From contig JARFVT010000013.1 of NCBI GenBank assembly GCA_036677425.1, positions 372,001 through 436,000 on the forward strand: a stretch of DNA of 64,000 nucleotides, given 5' to 3'. The position numbers and the translations under genes were made by a program. Shown piece by piece: positions 1-8,510 of this stretch. Numbering within the stretch: the first letter of the stretch is position 1; each line of letters opens with the position of its first letter. The DNA is from JARFVT01 sp036677425. Its GTDB lineage: Bacteria > Pseudomonadota > Alphaproteobacteria > UBA8366 > Aestuariispiraceae. Under the pieces are notes generated by a model. It did no database searches. It was given only the letters and a program-made list of their open reading frames with translations, and had not been told where the DNA came from.

Positions 1-73
1 CGATGGCACTTGCTTTGCCTATACCTTGACCAGCTGCGGTAATCAGACATTTTTTGCCATTTAATCGTTTCAT
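1..73 (-). CDS. SDR-family dehydrogenase, N-terminus only (cut by window edge)
   Basis: The reverse strand from the ATG at 73 opens a short-chain dehydrogenase: residues 10-20 read like the glycine-rich NAD(P) loop (TAAGQGIGKAS). Only about 24 residues are inside the window. The wording resembles the SDR group that includes 2-keto-3-deoxy-L-fuconate dehydrogenase and the DHRS6-like enzymes. It lies 10 bases downstream of the UxaA-like gene on the same strand, so it is probably the last visible gene of the deoxy-sugar operon. It could oxidise 2-keto-3-deoxy-fuconate, or act as the sugar dehydrogenase as FucX does in Campylobacter. The family is clear; the substrate is inferred from context. 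Confidence 0.7.
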   Translation of the reverse strand, partial: MKRLNGKKCLITAAGQGIGKASAI

Positions 74-82
74 TTTTTATCC

Positions 83-1270
83 TTAAATTGGTAAGCAAGA
101 TGGGCCAATTGGCTCAAATTTCTTATATGTTAATATGAATTCGCTATGTCCCATTTCTTCAGAAACGGTTTTTGTGCCTGTGGCAACATCCTCCACAAGG
201 TTAAATATCTCATCACCTATTTCTTCGACTGTTGCACCTTGGTTAATTATGCGGCCTGCATTAATATCCATATCATCAGCTAACATATCATAGGTATCAG
301 GGTTTGCACAAATTTTTATCACCGGTGATATGGCCGATCCAACCACAGAACCACGTCCAGTAACGAATAAAACCGTATGTGCGCCTGAGGCAATCATTTC
401 AATAATTTCGGCATTATCAGAAATATTAGGGAAGCCAAATCTAACTTCACCATCTGGCACTACATCCATTAAATATAGCCCGCCCTTTTTTGGAATATCG
501 CCCGGTTTTATGATGCCGATAATTTGTGCCGAGCCTGATTTAGAATATGCACCAAGAGATTTTTCTTCGATTGTTGATAATCCACCTTCGGCATTACCAG
601 CAGCAAAGCTTCCGAAGCCTAATGTTTGATAATATTTTGCTGCCTTATCAACCGCGCTGCGTAATTCATTGCCAAGCGCACCAGTTGCGGCGCGTTCTGC
701 CATTATTTCTTCGCAACCGATAAGTTCACCAGTTTCTTCAAAAATACATATAGAGCCAAGCGCACCTAATCTATCAAATGCATAGCCAGCGGCAGGATTG
801 CCAGAAATGCCGCTTGTTCCATCTGATCCACCACAAATTGTACCGATAATAAGCTCGCTATGATCCATTGGAACAGCTTTTTGTTGTCTTAAATCTTTAA
901 TTGCATTCTTAATCCATGCGATACCATCTTCACTAGTTTTTCTTGTGCCTCCATTTTTTTGAATAACTAATATTTTAACTGGCCTGCCACTTGCCGCGAT
1001 TTTTTGTTCCAACTTAAAACGGTCAAAGCTTTCGCAGCCAAGCGATATTAATAACACCCCACCCACATTGGGATGCGTGCAAAGTCGCTCCATCATTTTT
1101 TGTGCATATTCATTGGGAAAACAACCGGGAAAGCCAATTAAATGAACATCGTCATCATTAAATTTACTGCTGATTAATCTTGAAACATGATGGGCACATT
1201 CGACCAAATAGGCGACAATTATTCTATTTCTAATGCCTTTACGACCATCTGATCTTAAATATCCTTGCAT
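83..1270 (-). CDS. UxaA/altronate dehydratase family, large (C-terminal) subunit
   Basis: A 395-residue protein matching the catalytic part of the altronate/galactarate dehydratase family (UxaA, GarD). It has the opening GYLRSDGRKGIRNR, the FPGCFPNEYA segment and the GTICGGSDGTSGISGNPAAG block, whose Cys residues are expected to hold the metal/Fe-S site. The family removes water from sugar acids to give 2-keto-3-deoxy acids. Here it probably acts on L-fuconate or a related 6-deoxy-aldonate, because the neighbours are a mutarotase, a lactonase and an SDR. Its start overlaps the end of the small SAF-domain gene by 16 bases, so the two are likely made together as subunits. Altronate itself is an alternative substrate. 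Confidence 0.8.
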   Translation of the reverse strand: MQGYLRSDGRKGIRNRIIVAYLVECAHHVSRLISSKFNDDDVHLIGFPGCFPNEYAQKMMERLCTHPNVGGVLLISLGCESFDRFKLEQKIAASGRPVKILVIQKNGGTRKTSEDGIAWIKNAIKDLRQQKAVPMDHSELIIGTICGGSDGTSGISGNPAAGYAFDRLGALGSICIFEETGELIGCEEIMAERAATGALGNELRSAVDKAAKYYQTLGFGSFAAGNAEGGLSTIEEKSLGAYSKSGSAQIIGIIKPGDIPKKGGLYLMDVVPDGEVRFGFPNISDNAEIIEMIASGAHTVLFVTGRGSVVGSAISPVIKICANPDTYDMLADDMDINAGRIINQGATVEEIGDEIFNLVEDVATGTKTVSEEMGHSEFILTYKKFEPIGPSCLPI

Positions 1271-1587
1271 AAATTACCACCATCGCTTGTTTGATTTAAA
1301 CCATATGTTTTTGTATGATTGCTGCGAATATTATGGATATGGGCATGCGTGCCTTTTTCAATATCCATGGTGGCGATACCAATTGGGAAACCATATTTAA
1401 TAATTTCTTGATCCTTATTAATTTGTTGGCGGGCTATTTTATGCCCCATAGATACATTAACCGATAATGAAATTTTATCACCGTCAATAAGCAATATTTC
1501 ACCAGCCGAAATATCTCTCGACACAATATAAATATTGTCATTTGGCGATAATAAAATTAACTTTGTCGAAGATTTAATATTTTGCAT
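1255..1587 (-). CDS. UxaA family N-terminal SAF-domain protein (dehydratase small subunit)
   Basis: A 110-residue protein corresponding to the N-terminal SAF domain of altronate dehydratase. It shows the D-I-x-x-G-E turn (residues about 24-30) and GHKIARQQINKDQEIIKYG near the middle, which is typical of the family (GHKiA...I..Ge.v.KYG). In UxaA of E. coli both parts are one chain. In Campylobacter fucose clusters and many other bacteria they are two genes, as here. It overlaps the large subunit gene by 16 bases. The function alone is unclear; it is probably a regulatory or substrate-loop subunit. Confidence 0.78.
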   Translation of the reverse strand: MQNIKSSTKLILLSPNDNIYIVSRDISAGEILLIDGDKISLSVNVSMGHKIARQQINKDQEIIKYGFPIGIATMDIEKGTHAHIHNIRSNHTKTYGLNQTSDGGNLCKDI

Positions 1588-1616
1588 TTGAAAACTTTAT
1601 ATTAAGCGCGGATATA

Positions 1617-1946
1617 TTAATCACAATGAAAAACCTCTTGCATGTTTGACCATTTTTCACCATTTTTAGAAGAAGAAAGTGGTGTTTGACAAGGGTCAGT
1701 GATGCGCCACCATTCAATTGTTTTTGGATCTTGTGCCATTATTTTCATATCTAACTCAAAATTTGTGCCATGATATTCTAAATAAGAAAAAAGTAAATTT
1801 TCTGGCTCACGTAAAAAAATTGAATAATTTTGGATACTGCTATTTTTAATTTGTGCCAGAACATCTGACCAAACTGTCGCATGTAATTTTTTATAATTAT
1901 CTATCTTATTGGCTTTTATACCGATAATCATAGCTATTCTCTGCAT
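1617..1946 (-). CDS. L-rhamnose/L-fucose mutarotase (RhaM, DUF718 family)
   Basis: A 109-residue protein of the RhaM family of sugar mutarotases, which are small dimeric alpha-beta barrels that interconvert alpha and beta anomers. The visible signature is an N-terminal strand followed by YKKLHATVWSDVLAQIK (the catalytic His after the first helix), SIFLREPENLLFSYLEY, and a paired Trp (EWW) before the C-terminal segment. It lies between the periplasmic binding protein and the dehydratase genes on the same strand. That fits a role in feeding the correct anomer to the sugar dehydrogenase. The exact sugar (fucose, rhamnose or another 6-deoxy sugar) cannot be fixed from sequence. Confidence 0.82.
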   Translation of the reverse strand: MQRIAMIIGIKANKIDNYKKLHATVWSDVLAQIKNSSIQNYSIFLREPENLLFSYLEYHGTNFELDMKIMAQDPKTIEWWRITDPCQTPLSSSKNGEKWSNMQEVFHCD

Positions 1947-2011
1947 TTTAATAACTCATATTTTGTAATTATAACAATGGCCTAGCGGTATTAACGCTAG
2001 GCCAAAACATT

Positions 2012-2953
2012 TTAGTCATATAGAACAGCAGCGATAACAGGGTCATCAATATTTGATGCATCATAATAATAGAAACCTGTATCAATCATGCTTGGGACTG
2101 ATTTACCTTGGGAAGCCATCAATGCTGCCTTCACTGTTTCATAGCCAATTCCCACTGGGTTTTGAGTGATAGCACCAGCCATTAGGCCGCTACGTATCGC
2201 ATCTTTTTGTGCTTTACCAGAATCATAACCGATAATGATAATATTTTTTCGTCTCATTTCGCGCACTCCATTAACAACGCCAATTGCCGAACCTTCATTA
2301 GTGCCAAAAACACCCTTTAAATCAGGGTTCGCAGTTAAAATTGCTTTTGTAAGCTCTGTCGATTTTAATTGATCACCACCGCCATATTGCACGGTAACAA
2401 CTTCGATATTTGGATATTTTGCAGCTATACGATTTAAGAAACCATCGCGGCGATCAATGCCTGTACGGCTTGTTTGATCATGGGCAACAATTGCAACCTT
2501 GCCAGAACCACCGATTTTTTCAGCCATTTTATCTGCTGCTAATGATGCAGCAGCCACATTATCTGTTGATGCTGTTGCCATTGGAATATCGCTATCGACA
2601 CCGCTATCAAAGGCAATAATCGGGATTCCAGCGTCTTTTGCTTTCTTTAAAAGCGGGATTGCAGCTTGGCTATCAAGGGCAGCAAAGCCGATTGCCTTTG
2701 GGTTTTTTGCAAGTGCAGCCGCTAAAATATCAATCTGACGATCGACCATTGTTTCATTGTCGGGGCCTTCGAACGTAACTTTAACACCAAATTCTGCGGC
2801 GGCTTTATCCGCACCAGATTTGACAGCTTGCCAGAATTGATGTTGAAAGCCTTTAGAAATCAATGGGATATATATTTCTTCTGCCGTGGCAAATGTGCTC
2901 GTAGCCAAAATTGCGGCGGCACTGATTACGCCAATTATATTACGTTTAATCAT
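2012..2953 (-). CDS. Sugar ABC transporter substrate-binding protein (RbsB/PBP4 type)
   Basis: A periplasmic sugar-binding protein of about 313 residues. The start is taken at the ATG at 2953 (MIKRN), because GGAGAT lies seven bases upstream; an ATG at 2965 sits in that ribosome site. A Sec signal peptide covers about the first 25 residues and ends near ATAEE. The mature part has the RbsB-like fold: IPLISKGFQHQFWQAVKSG, GPDNETMVDRQIDI, AFDSGVDSDIPMA and GTNEGSAIGVVNGV. It is the first gene after the permease in a RbsABC-type importer and should deliver the sugar that the downstream enzymes degrade. Confidence 0.9.
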   Translation of the reverse strand: MIKRNIIGVISAAAILATSTFATAEEIYIPLISKGFQHQFWQAVKSGADKAAAEFGVKVTFEGPDNETMVDRQIDILAAALAKNPKAIGFAALDSQAAIPLLKKAKDAGIPIIAFDSGVDSDIPMATASTDNVAAASLAADKMAEKIGGSGKVAIVAHDQTSRTGIDRRDGFLNRIAAKYPNIEVVTVQYGGGDQLKSTELTKAILTANPDLKGVFGTNEGSAIGVVNGVREMRRKNIIIIGYDSGKAQKDAIRSGLMAGAITQNPVGIGYETVKAALMASQGKSVPSMIDTGFYYYDASNIDDPVIAAVLYD

Positions 2954-3023
2954 AAGTATCTCCATTATGGTTGAAAAATATTAATTTGGAACGCTGTTCG
3001 TTCTCTCTAAATTATTTTGTTAA

Positions 3024-4019
3024 CTAACTTTTTTTACGGCGCATCATATCGGCATATACCGCCAAAATTATGATTATCCCCGTTACAACCGTTTGCCATT
3101 CTTGGGCAACGGAAAGCACCCGCAAACCATTAATTAATACGGACATTATTAATGCACCAATTAATGTTCCCATTATTGTTCCTCGACCGCCAGATAATGA
3201 TGTTCCACCAATTACCACTGCGGCGATTGCTTCAAGTTCGTACCCCAAGCCAAGTGCAGGTTGGGCAGAATTAAGACGGGAGGCGATTAAAATGCCAGCT
3301 ATGCCGCAAATTCCGCCTGCCAGCGCATATACAGCCATCTTCCAAGCATCAGTATTAACTCCAGATAAACGAACAGATTCCTCATTTGAACCAAGCGCAT
3401 ATGTATAGCGCCCCAAGAGTGTCATATTTAAAATATAGGCAACAAAAATAGCCACAAGAAATAAAATCAAAACCCCATTTGGTATGGGTAAAATTGGAAA
3501 TATCTCGCCAATTAATGACCCGCGAGATATTTCATCAAATCCCGGTGTATCATTAAAATAAATTGGCCTTGTGCCTGAAATAACCAAGGACATGCCTTTT
3601 AAAATCAGCATCATGCCAAGGGTAGCAATGAATGGTGGTATTTTCATTTTGGCAACAAAGCTACCAGAACAAAGCCCGCATAATGCGCCTGCACCAATTG
3701 CCGCGATTATACCAATTGGCAATGGCATGCCAAAATTTGTTAACACAACACCCGCGATCACCGCGCAAAATGTCATTAATGTGCCAACCGATAAATCAAT
3801 CCCACCAGTGATAATGACAAGTGTTGCGGCAATGGCCAAAACACCATTAACCGATGTTGCCTGTAATATTGCAAGCATATTTGAAATTTGCATGAAATTT
3901 GGCGAGGCAATGGAAAATCCAATTAACAACATTATCAAACTGGCAAATGCTAATAGTTTTTGGTAAGCACCAGTATCAATAAGTCGAGCAAATATCTTAT
4001 TATTAATTGTTTTTGACAT
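3024..4019 (-). CDS. Sugar ABC transporter permease (RbsC family)
   Basis: A 331-residue, very hydrophobic inner-membrane protein of the RbsC/AraH permease family, with eight to ten predicted membrane segments. Family marks include ITGGIDLSVGTLM near residue 70, FIATLGMMLILKG near 130, and VIGGTSLSGGRGTIMGTLIG near 275, the segment that contacts the ATPase. It begins five bases after the ATPase stop, so the two are translationally coupled. It forms the channel of the sugar importer. Confidence 0.92.
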   Translation of the reverse strand: MSKTINNKIFARLIDTGAYQKLLAFASLIMLLIGFSIASPNFMQISNMLAILQATSVNGVLAIAATLVIITGGIDLSVGTLMTFCAVIAGVVLTNFGMPLPIGIIAAIGAGALCGLCSGSFVAKMKIPPFIATLGMMLILKGMSLVISGTRPIYFNDTPGFDEISRGSLIGEIFPILPIPNGVLILFLVAIFVAYILNMTLLGRYTYALGSNEESVRLSGVNTDAWKMAVYALAGGICGIAGILIASRLNSAQPALGLGYELEAIAAVVIGGTSLSGGRGTIMGTLIGALIMSVLINGLRVLSVAQEWQTVVTGIIIILAVYADMMRRKKS

Positions 4020-4024
4020 AGTTA

Positions 4025-5548
4025 TTATTCTACTTCCATTGGTGTCATCGCAGCAGTGCGCTGCGTTGCCAAATGCATTATATCTTCTTGGCTTGTGGTT
4101 GAACCACCTGGTAAAATCCCTGTTAATTTTCCTTCACACATCACTGCGATTCTATGACTTAATTTCATTATTTCGGGTAATTCTGACGATATGACGATGA
4201 TTGCGCGCCCTTGGGATGCTAATTTCTTTAATAATTTATAGATTTCTGATTTTGCCCCAACATCTATGCCCCTTGTTGGTTCATCAAAAATCAGAATATC
4301 GCAATCGCGCAATAACCATTTGGCAATAACTATTTTTTGTTGATTGCCGCCAGATAAAAACCTTACTTCTTGTTTATCTGATGGTGTAAGGATAGATAAT
4401 TGTTCAATATAGTCGCGTGAAATATCGCGCATTTCTTTTTCATTTAATATGGATAATTTATTAATATATCGATCAAGGCTTGCCATGGTAATATTGGCAC
4501 GAACATCCATATTAACGGCAACTCCGAAATGCTTTCTATCCTCGGATAAATATCCTATTCCTGCCTTTACGGCATCAGATGGGCTTTTAATATTACATTT
4601 TTTTCCATGGACCATGACCTCGCCACTATCAAGCGGGTCGGCACCAAATATTGCCCGTGCAACTTCGGTTCGTCCCGCGCCCATTAAGCCCGCAAAGCCC
4701 AATATTTCACCATATTTAAGTGAGAAACTAACATCCTTTATTTCATTCTTACGATTTAATCTTTTAACCTCAAGGGCCGTTTTCGCATTGGATAGATCAG
4801 GAATGGTGATCGCTTCATCGGTAATTTCACGACCAACCATCATGGCTATAATTTCTTTTATACTTGTGTCTGATGTGGTTAATGTATCAATATATCCGCC
4901 ATCGCGCATAATTGTTACACGATCAGTTATTCGTTTTATTTCATCCATTTTATGGCTGATATATATGATTGCAACGCCTTCTTTTTTAAGCCGATTTATA
5001 ATTATAAATAGCTCGTCTATTTCTGCATCGTTTAAAGCGGCAGTAGGCTCGTCCATAATTAAAATTTTTGAATTATTTGATATTGCCTTGGCGATTTCTA
5101 CCATTTGTTGTTTGGCAATAGTTAAACTTTCAACGATGACTTTTGGACTAAGCGATAAATTCATTGATTTGAAAATTATGGCTGTTTTTTGATTTAAGGC
5201 ATTTTCATCTAAACGACCAAATTTTAATAAAGGCTCTCGACCTATGAATATATTTTGTGCCGCTGTTAAGTCTTTCATCAGGCTTAATTCTTGATGAATT
5301 ATTCCTATTCCTAAATCTTGTGCTTGGCGCGGGCTTTTAATATTTACCCTAGCATCTTCGATATAAATTTCACCACTGTCTTTGTCATAAATTCCAGAAA
5401 GAATTTTCATCAAGGTTGATTTACCAGCACCATTTTCTCCCATCAAGGCGTGCACTTCGCCCGCCATTAAATCAAAATGCGCATCTTTCAAGGCATGAAC
5501 CCCTGGGAAATGTTTTTCGATGTTAAGCATTTTAACTATGAAATCCAA
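4025..5548 (-). CDS. Sugar ABC transporter ATP-binding protein (RbsA/MglA type, two NBDs)
   Basis: A 507-residue protein with two tandem ABC domains, as in RbsA, MglA and XylG. The first domain carries Walker A GENGAGKST and Walker B ILIMDEPTAAL. The second has a degenerate Walker A (GLMGAGRTE), signature LSGGNQQK and Walker B ILIFDEPTRGID. The first codon at 5548 is TTG; an in-frame ATG at 5530 would cut six residues and is the alternative. It is the first gene of the minus-strand operon and faces the IclR gene across 167 bases of AT-rich DNA with repeat elements. It powers sugar import. Confidence 0.92.
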   Translation of the reverse strand: MDFIVKMLNIEKHFPGVHALKDAHFDLMAGEVHALMGENGAGKSTLMKILSGIYDKDSGEIYIEDARVNIKSPRQAQDLGIGIIHQELSLMKDLTAAQNIFIGREPLLKFGRLDENALNQKTAIIFKSMNLSLSPKVIVESLTIAKQQMVEIAKAISNNSKILIMDEPTAALNDAEIDELFIIINRLKKEGVAIIYISHKMDEIKRITDRVTIMRDGGYIDTLTTSDTSIKEIIAMMVGREITDEAITIPDLSNAKTALEVKRLNRKNEIKDVSFSLKYGEILGFAGLMGAGRTEVARAIFGADPLDSGEVMVHGKKCNIKSPSDAVKAGIGYLSEDRKHFGVAVNMDVRANITMASLDRYINKLSILNEKEMRDISRDYIEQLSILTPSDKQEVRFLSGGNQQKIVIAKWLLRDCDILIFDEPTRGIDVGAKSEIYKLLKKLASQGRAIIVISSELPEIMKLSHRIAVMCEGKLTGILPGGSTTSQEDIMHLATQRTAAMTPMEVE

Positions 5549-5587
5549 TATAGCTAACCCTAGACTGTTTAGTATAAATTAACCTTA

Positions 5588-5644
5588 TTCATATATAAAA
5601 CATTTATTCAACAATAAATCAACAATGTTTTTTCATATATAAAA
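5588..5644. promoter_or_regulatory. Candidate IclR operator: direct repeats around an inverted repeat
   Basis: Within the divergent intergenic region the 13-mer TTCATATATAAAA occurs twice, at 5588-5600 and 5632-5644. Between them AAAACATT (5597-5604) and AATGTTTT (5624-5631) form an inverted pair. The block lies between the ABC operon and the IclR gene, where an IclR regulator would be expected to act on both. The repeats are seen directly; the operator role is inference. Confidence 0.4.
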
Positions 5645-5715
5645 ATAGTTTTTATATACAAATATTTTATTGACATAATAACAATGCTGCCAGATTATCT
5701 TGATAGGAGATTTTA

Positions 5716-6513
5716 ATGACTATTAAAAACAAACAAACTGGAATAACAGACCGTTATCGCGCCCCTGCACTTGAAAAAGGGTTGGATATTTTGGAATTAT
5801 TAGCTAGCCATGGCAATGGTTTATCACAAGGTTATATTGCCCAATCGCTTGGCAAGACATCAAATGAAATATATCGAATGTTGAGTACGCTTGTGCGTCG
5901 TGATTATGTTATTCGTTCACTTCATAATGACCGTTACATGTTAAGTTTGAAAATGTTCTGGCTATCGCAAAAATATCCACCAGTTAGCCGTCTTATCGAT
6001 ATGGCAACACCTTTAATGCGCGAGGCCACACGCGAAACATGGCAATCATGTCATTTAGGCATGGAAAATAATGGCAATATAATTGTTGTTGCCTCGATAA
6101 ACTCACCTGGGCAGTGGAGCTTGTCAATTCACCCTGGTTCGATTATCGGTTTGGCAAATACAGGAACGGGGCGTGTTATGGCTGCCTTTAGAAGCAAAGA
6201 TGAAATTGACCAAATGTTGGAAAGCTATAAACCAATATTAGGAGAGCCAAAAATTGAACGCGAATCTTTCATTAAACAATTAAGCAATATACGCAAACAA
6301 GGTTATGATAGAATGCCTTCGCAAACGGTTCTTGGCGTTACAAATATTGCATTTCCAATTTTTGATCCATGTGGTAAAGCCACCGCAGCATTATGCTGCC
6401 CTTATTTAGAAAGAATAGATGATTTTAAAATATCAACCATAGAACAAGCAATCGATATATTTGGTCAGATGGCAATAAATTTGACTAAATTATATGGTGG
6501 GCAAGAAACATAA
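5716..6513 (+). CDS. IclR-family transcriptional regulator
   Basis: A 265-residue IclR regulator. It has an N-terminal winged helix (APALEKGLDILELLASHG, then GKTSNEIYRMLSTLVRRDYV at about residues 48-67) and a C-terminal effector domain with HLGMENNGNIIVVASI, GLANTGTGRVMAAF and TVLGVTNIAFPIFD. A GGAGA ribosome site (5706-5710) lies just upstream. It is divergent from the sugar importer and probably controls it together with the two downstream genes. The likely effector is an intermediate of the sugar pathway. Campylobacter fucose clusters also have an IclR gene at this place. Confidence 0.92.
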   Translation: MTIKNKQTGITDRYRAPALEKGLDILELLASHGNGLSQGYIAQSLGKTSNEIYRMLSTLVRRDYVIRSLHNDRYMLSLKMFWLSQKYPPVSRLIDMATPLMREATRETWQSCHLGMENNGNIIVVASINSPGQWSLSIHPGSIIGLANTGTGRVMAAFRSKDEIDQMLESYKPILGEPKIERESFIKQLSNIRKQGYDRMPSQTVLGVTNIAFPIFDPCGKATAALCCPYLERIDDFKISTIEQAIDIFGQMAINLTKLYGGQET

Positions 6514-6549
6514 TATTAAGAAATATAAAGGTATAAAGGTATAAAGTTA

Positions 6550-7032
6550 ATGACGAGTAATTTAGAATTTACTCATAATAAAATTGGTAATACGGGTATT
6601 TCACTATCAAATTTAGGTTTCGGGACGGCGGCAATTGGCGGGCTTTTTGAACCAGTAGCAACCAAGGTTGGACGGATATTAAAGCCATGCGCAATGCCAA
6701 ACCCAGAACTGCTTGGTTGGCCAGGTGCTTTGCCATTTACCCCAGTTTTTAATTATTCATATGATGGTATTATGCGGTTTTTTGAAGATAGCCAACAACG
6801 CCTTGGTATGGATCATATCGATATTTTATATGTCCGTGATATTGGGGAAATAACTCATGGTGATGATAATGATGAATATTTTAAAATGCTTGATGATGAT
6901 GGTTATCTGGCATTATCAAATTTGCGTAAATCTGGATTAGCCAAGGCTATAGGAGTTGGCGTTAATGAAATTGATATTCCATTAGCCGCCGCCGCACCAA
7001 CTCCAATTAAAAATCCATGTCATGGAAAATAA
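6550..7032 (+). pseudogene. Aldo/keto reductase (L-fucose dehydrogenase type) reduced by in-frame deletions
   Basis: This 160-codon reading frame has the start and several internal blocks of the D-threo-aldose/L-fucose dehydrogenase branch of aldo/keto reductases, normally about 320-340 residues. It reads LGFGTAAIGGLFEPV and then jumps to TKVGRILKP, skipping about 40 residues that should hold the catalytic Asp-x-x-x-Tyr. It later reads AIGVGVNE and jumps to IDIPLAAAA, skipping about 100 residues, then ends early. Every visible deletion kept the frame. The barrel cannot be complete, so this is very probably non-functional. It sits where the sugar dehydrogenase of the pathway would be expected. 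Confidence 0.8.
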
Positions 7033-7033
7033 A

Positions 7034-7867
7034 ATGATTATTGATTCGCACCAACATTTCTGGTGTTTGGAAAGAGGCGATTATGCTTGGCTAACAAATG
7101 ATTTAGCCGCCATATATCGAAATTTTGAACCCAAAGACCTTGAGCCAATTTTAAAGTCTAATGGCGTAACTGGTACAATTCTTGTGCAGGCAACCGATAC
7201 GGAGGCCGAAACCGAATTTATGTTATCGCTTGCCGCTAAGAATGATTGGATCAAGGGTGTTGTCGGTTGGGTTGATATGCAATCTGATCATGCTTGTAAA
7301 AAAATACAAGAATTTGCCAAAAACCCTAAATTTATTGGTATTCGCCCGATGATACAGGGTATTAAAAATGATGATTGGATGATGAATGCGGCAATAAAAC
7401 CCGCTATTAAAATGTTAATTGAGCAAAATCTGACTTTTGATGCATTATTATTACCAAAACATCTATCAATATTTAAACAATTTATTATCCGATATCCAGA
7501 TTTAAAAATAGTAATAGATCATTGTGCCAAGCCAGATATTAAAAATAATATTTTTCAACCTTGGGCAGATAAAATGGCAGAAATAGCCGAACATAAGCAA
7601 ATATATTGCAAATTATCTGGCTTAGTTAATGAAGCGGGTGATAATTGGATAATCGATGATATAATGCCTTATGCGAGACATATTTTAAATATATTCGGCA
7701 CAGATCGCGTTATGTTTGGCAGCGATTGGCCTGTGGTTAATCTGGTTAGTGATTATCAGAAATGGCTGTCAATTTGCAAGAAGTTAACCGACAAAATGAC
7801 ACAACAGCAAAAAAATAAAATCTTTGGCAAAAATGCTATTATTTTTTATTTAAGTAACACTGAATAA
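7034..7867 (+). CDS. Amidohydrolase-2 family lactonase (L-fuconolactonase-like)
   Basis: A 277-residue TIM-barrel metal hydrolase of the amidohydrolase-2 family, which includes L-fuconolactonase and L-rhamnono-lactonase. Marks are IDSHQHFWCLERGDYAWL at the start (metal His pair HQH), DHCAKPD near residue 158, and FGSDWPVVNL near 235 (catalytic Asp). The start is placed at the ATG at 7034, which gives the family's usual MIIDSHQHFW opening; an in-frame ATG at 7022 overlaps the stop of the upstream gene. It would open the sugar lactone to the aldonate used by the UxaA-type dehydratase. Confidence 0.85.
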   Translation: MIIDSHQHFWCLERGDYAWLTNDLAAIYRNFEPKDLEPILKSNGVTGTILVQATDTEAETEFMLSLAAKNDWIKGVVGWVDMQSDHACKKIQEFAKNPKFIGIRPMIQGIKNDDWMMNAAIKPAIKMLIEQNLTFDALLLPKHLSIFKQFIIRYPDLKIVIDHCAKPDIKNNIFQPWADKMAEIAEHKQIYCKLSGLVNEAGDNWIIDDIMPYARHILNIFGTDRVMFGSDWPVVNLVSDYQKWLSICKKLTDKMTQQQKNKIFGKNAIIFYLSNTE

Positions 7868-7884
7868 TAACTTAATAGAACTAG

Positions 7885-8150
7885 CCTCATGACCTATTAA
7901 TTTAATTCGTTCTGCGGCGGTAATATTCTTGCTATGGATAGGATAAAAGGCGCAGCAAACCGTCTGGTTTTCAAGTTTTTTAGACAATGTCAGAGCTTAC
8001 ATATTACCCCGCCCAGAGGGCTTTTATCAGTAAACTTTCATCTAGCGCAGAAACAATGCTCAAATATGCTAGCATATCCTTAGCCCTTGTTTTTTTGTAT
8101 CTACAAGCTTAATGATAAACAGAATTGCATCAAATTAATAGGTCCTGAGT
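7885..8150. mobile_element. MITE-like element, copy 1 (266 bp, CTAG target duplication)
   Basis: A 266-bp non-coding element flanked by CTAG at 7881-7884 and 8151-8154. Its ends are inverted repeats: GACCTATTAATTTAAT near the left end matches the reverse complement of ATCAAATTAATAGGTC at the right end. Near-copies lie at 50291-50554 and 59955-60109. The CTAG/TTAG duplications suggest mobilisation by an IS5-family (IS427-group) transposase, which is inference. It fills nearly all of the gap between the lactonase and STAS genes; no gene is seen in it. Confidence 0.8.
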
Positions 8151-8192
8151 CTAGGCCAGTCTTTGGGTAATATAGTGTTTTTTTTATTTTAT

Positions 8193-8501
8193 TCATTCGA
8201 TAAAGGGTATTAATTGATTAAATTTTGATATTTCCATTATTTCATTAATTTTATCATCAGTGCCTAAACGTAGAGAAATTTTATTTTTTCCTTTATCCGC
8301 TGCTTCTTTTATACATAATAATAGCCCTAAACCAGCTGAATCTATAAAATCAAGCTTTGTTAAGTCAACTATCCATGATGCCTTTTTTGATGATAAGAAA
8401 TCAGCTATTATTTTTCTGAATAGCGGCATGTCATCAAAGAGAAGTTTACCAGACAAAAGAACTTCATATTCATTATTATTTGCATATGTTGTATATTCCA
8501 T
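8193..8501 (-). CDS. STAS-domain protein (anti-sigma factor antagonist-like)
   Basis: A 102-residue single STAS domain. The motif FIDSAGLGLLL carries the conserved phosphorylatable serine (Ser55), as in SpoIIAA and RsbV. Such proteins normally release a partner by binding an anti-sigma factor or serine kinase. No kinase or sigma gene is adjacent. Instead it lies nine bases after a soluble chemoreceptor and may feed a signal between the sensory module and another switch. The family is clear; the partner is unknown. Confidence 0.85.
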   Translation of the reverse strand: MEYTTYANNNEYEVLLSGKLLFDDMPLFRKIIADFLSSKKASWIVDLTKLDFIDSAGLGLLLCIKEAADKGKNKISLRLGTDDKINEIMEISKFNQLIPFIE

Positions 8502-8510
8502 TTTAAAACC

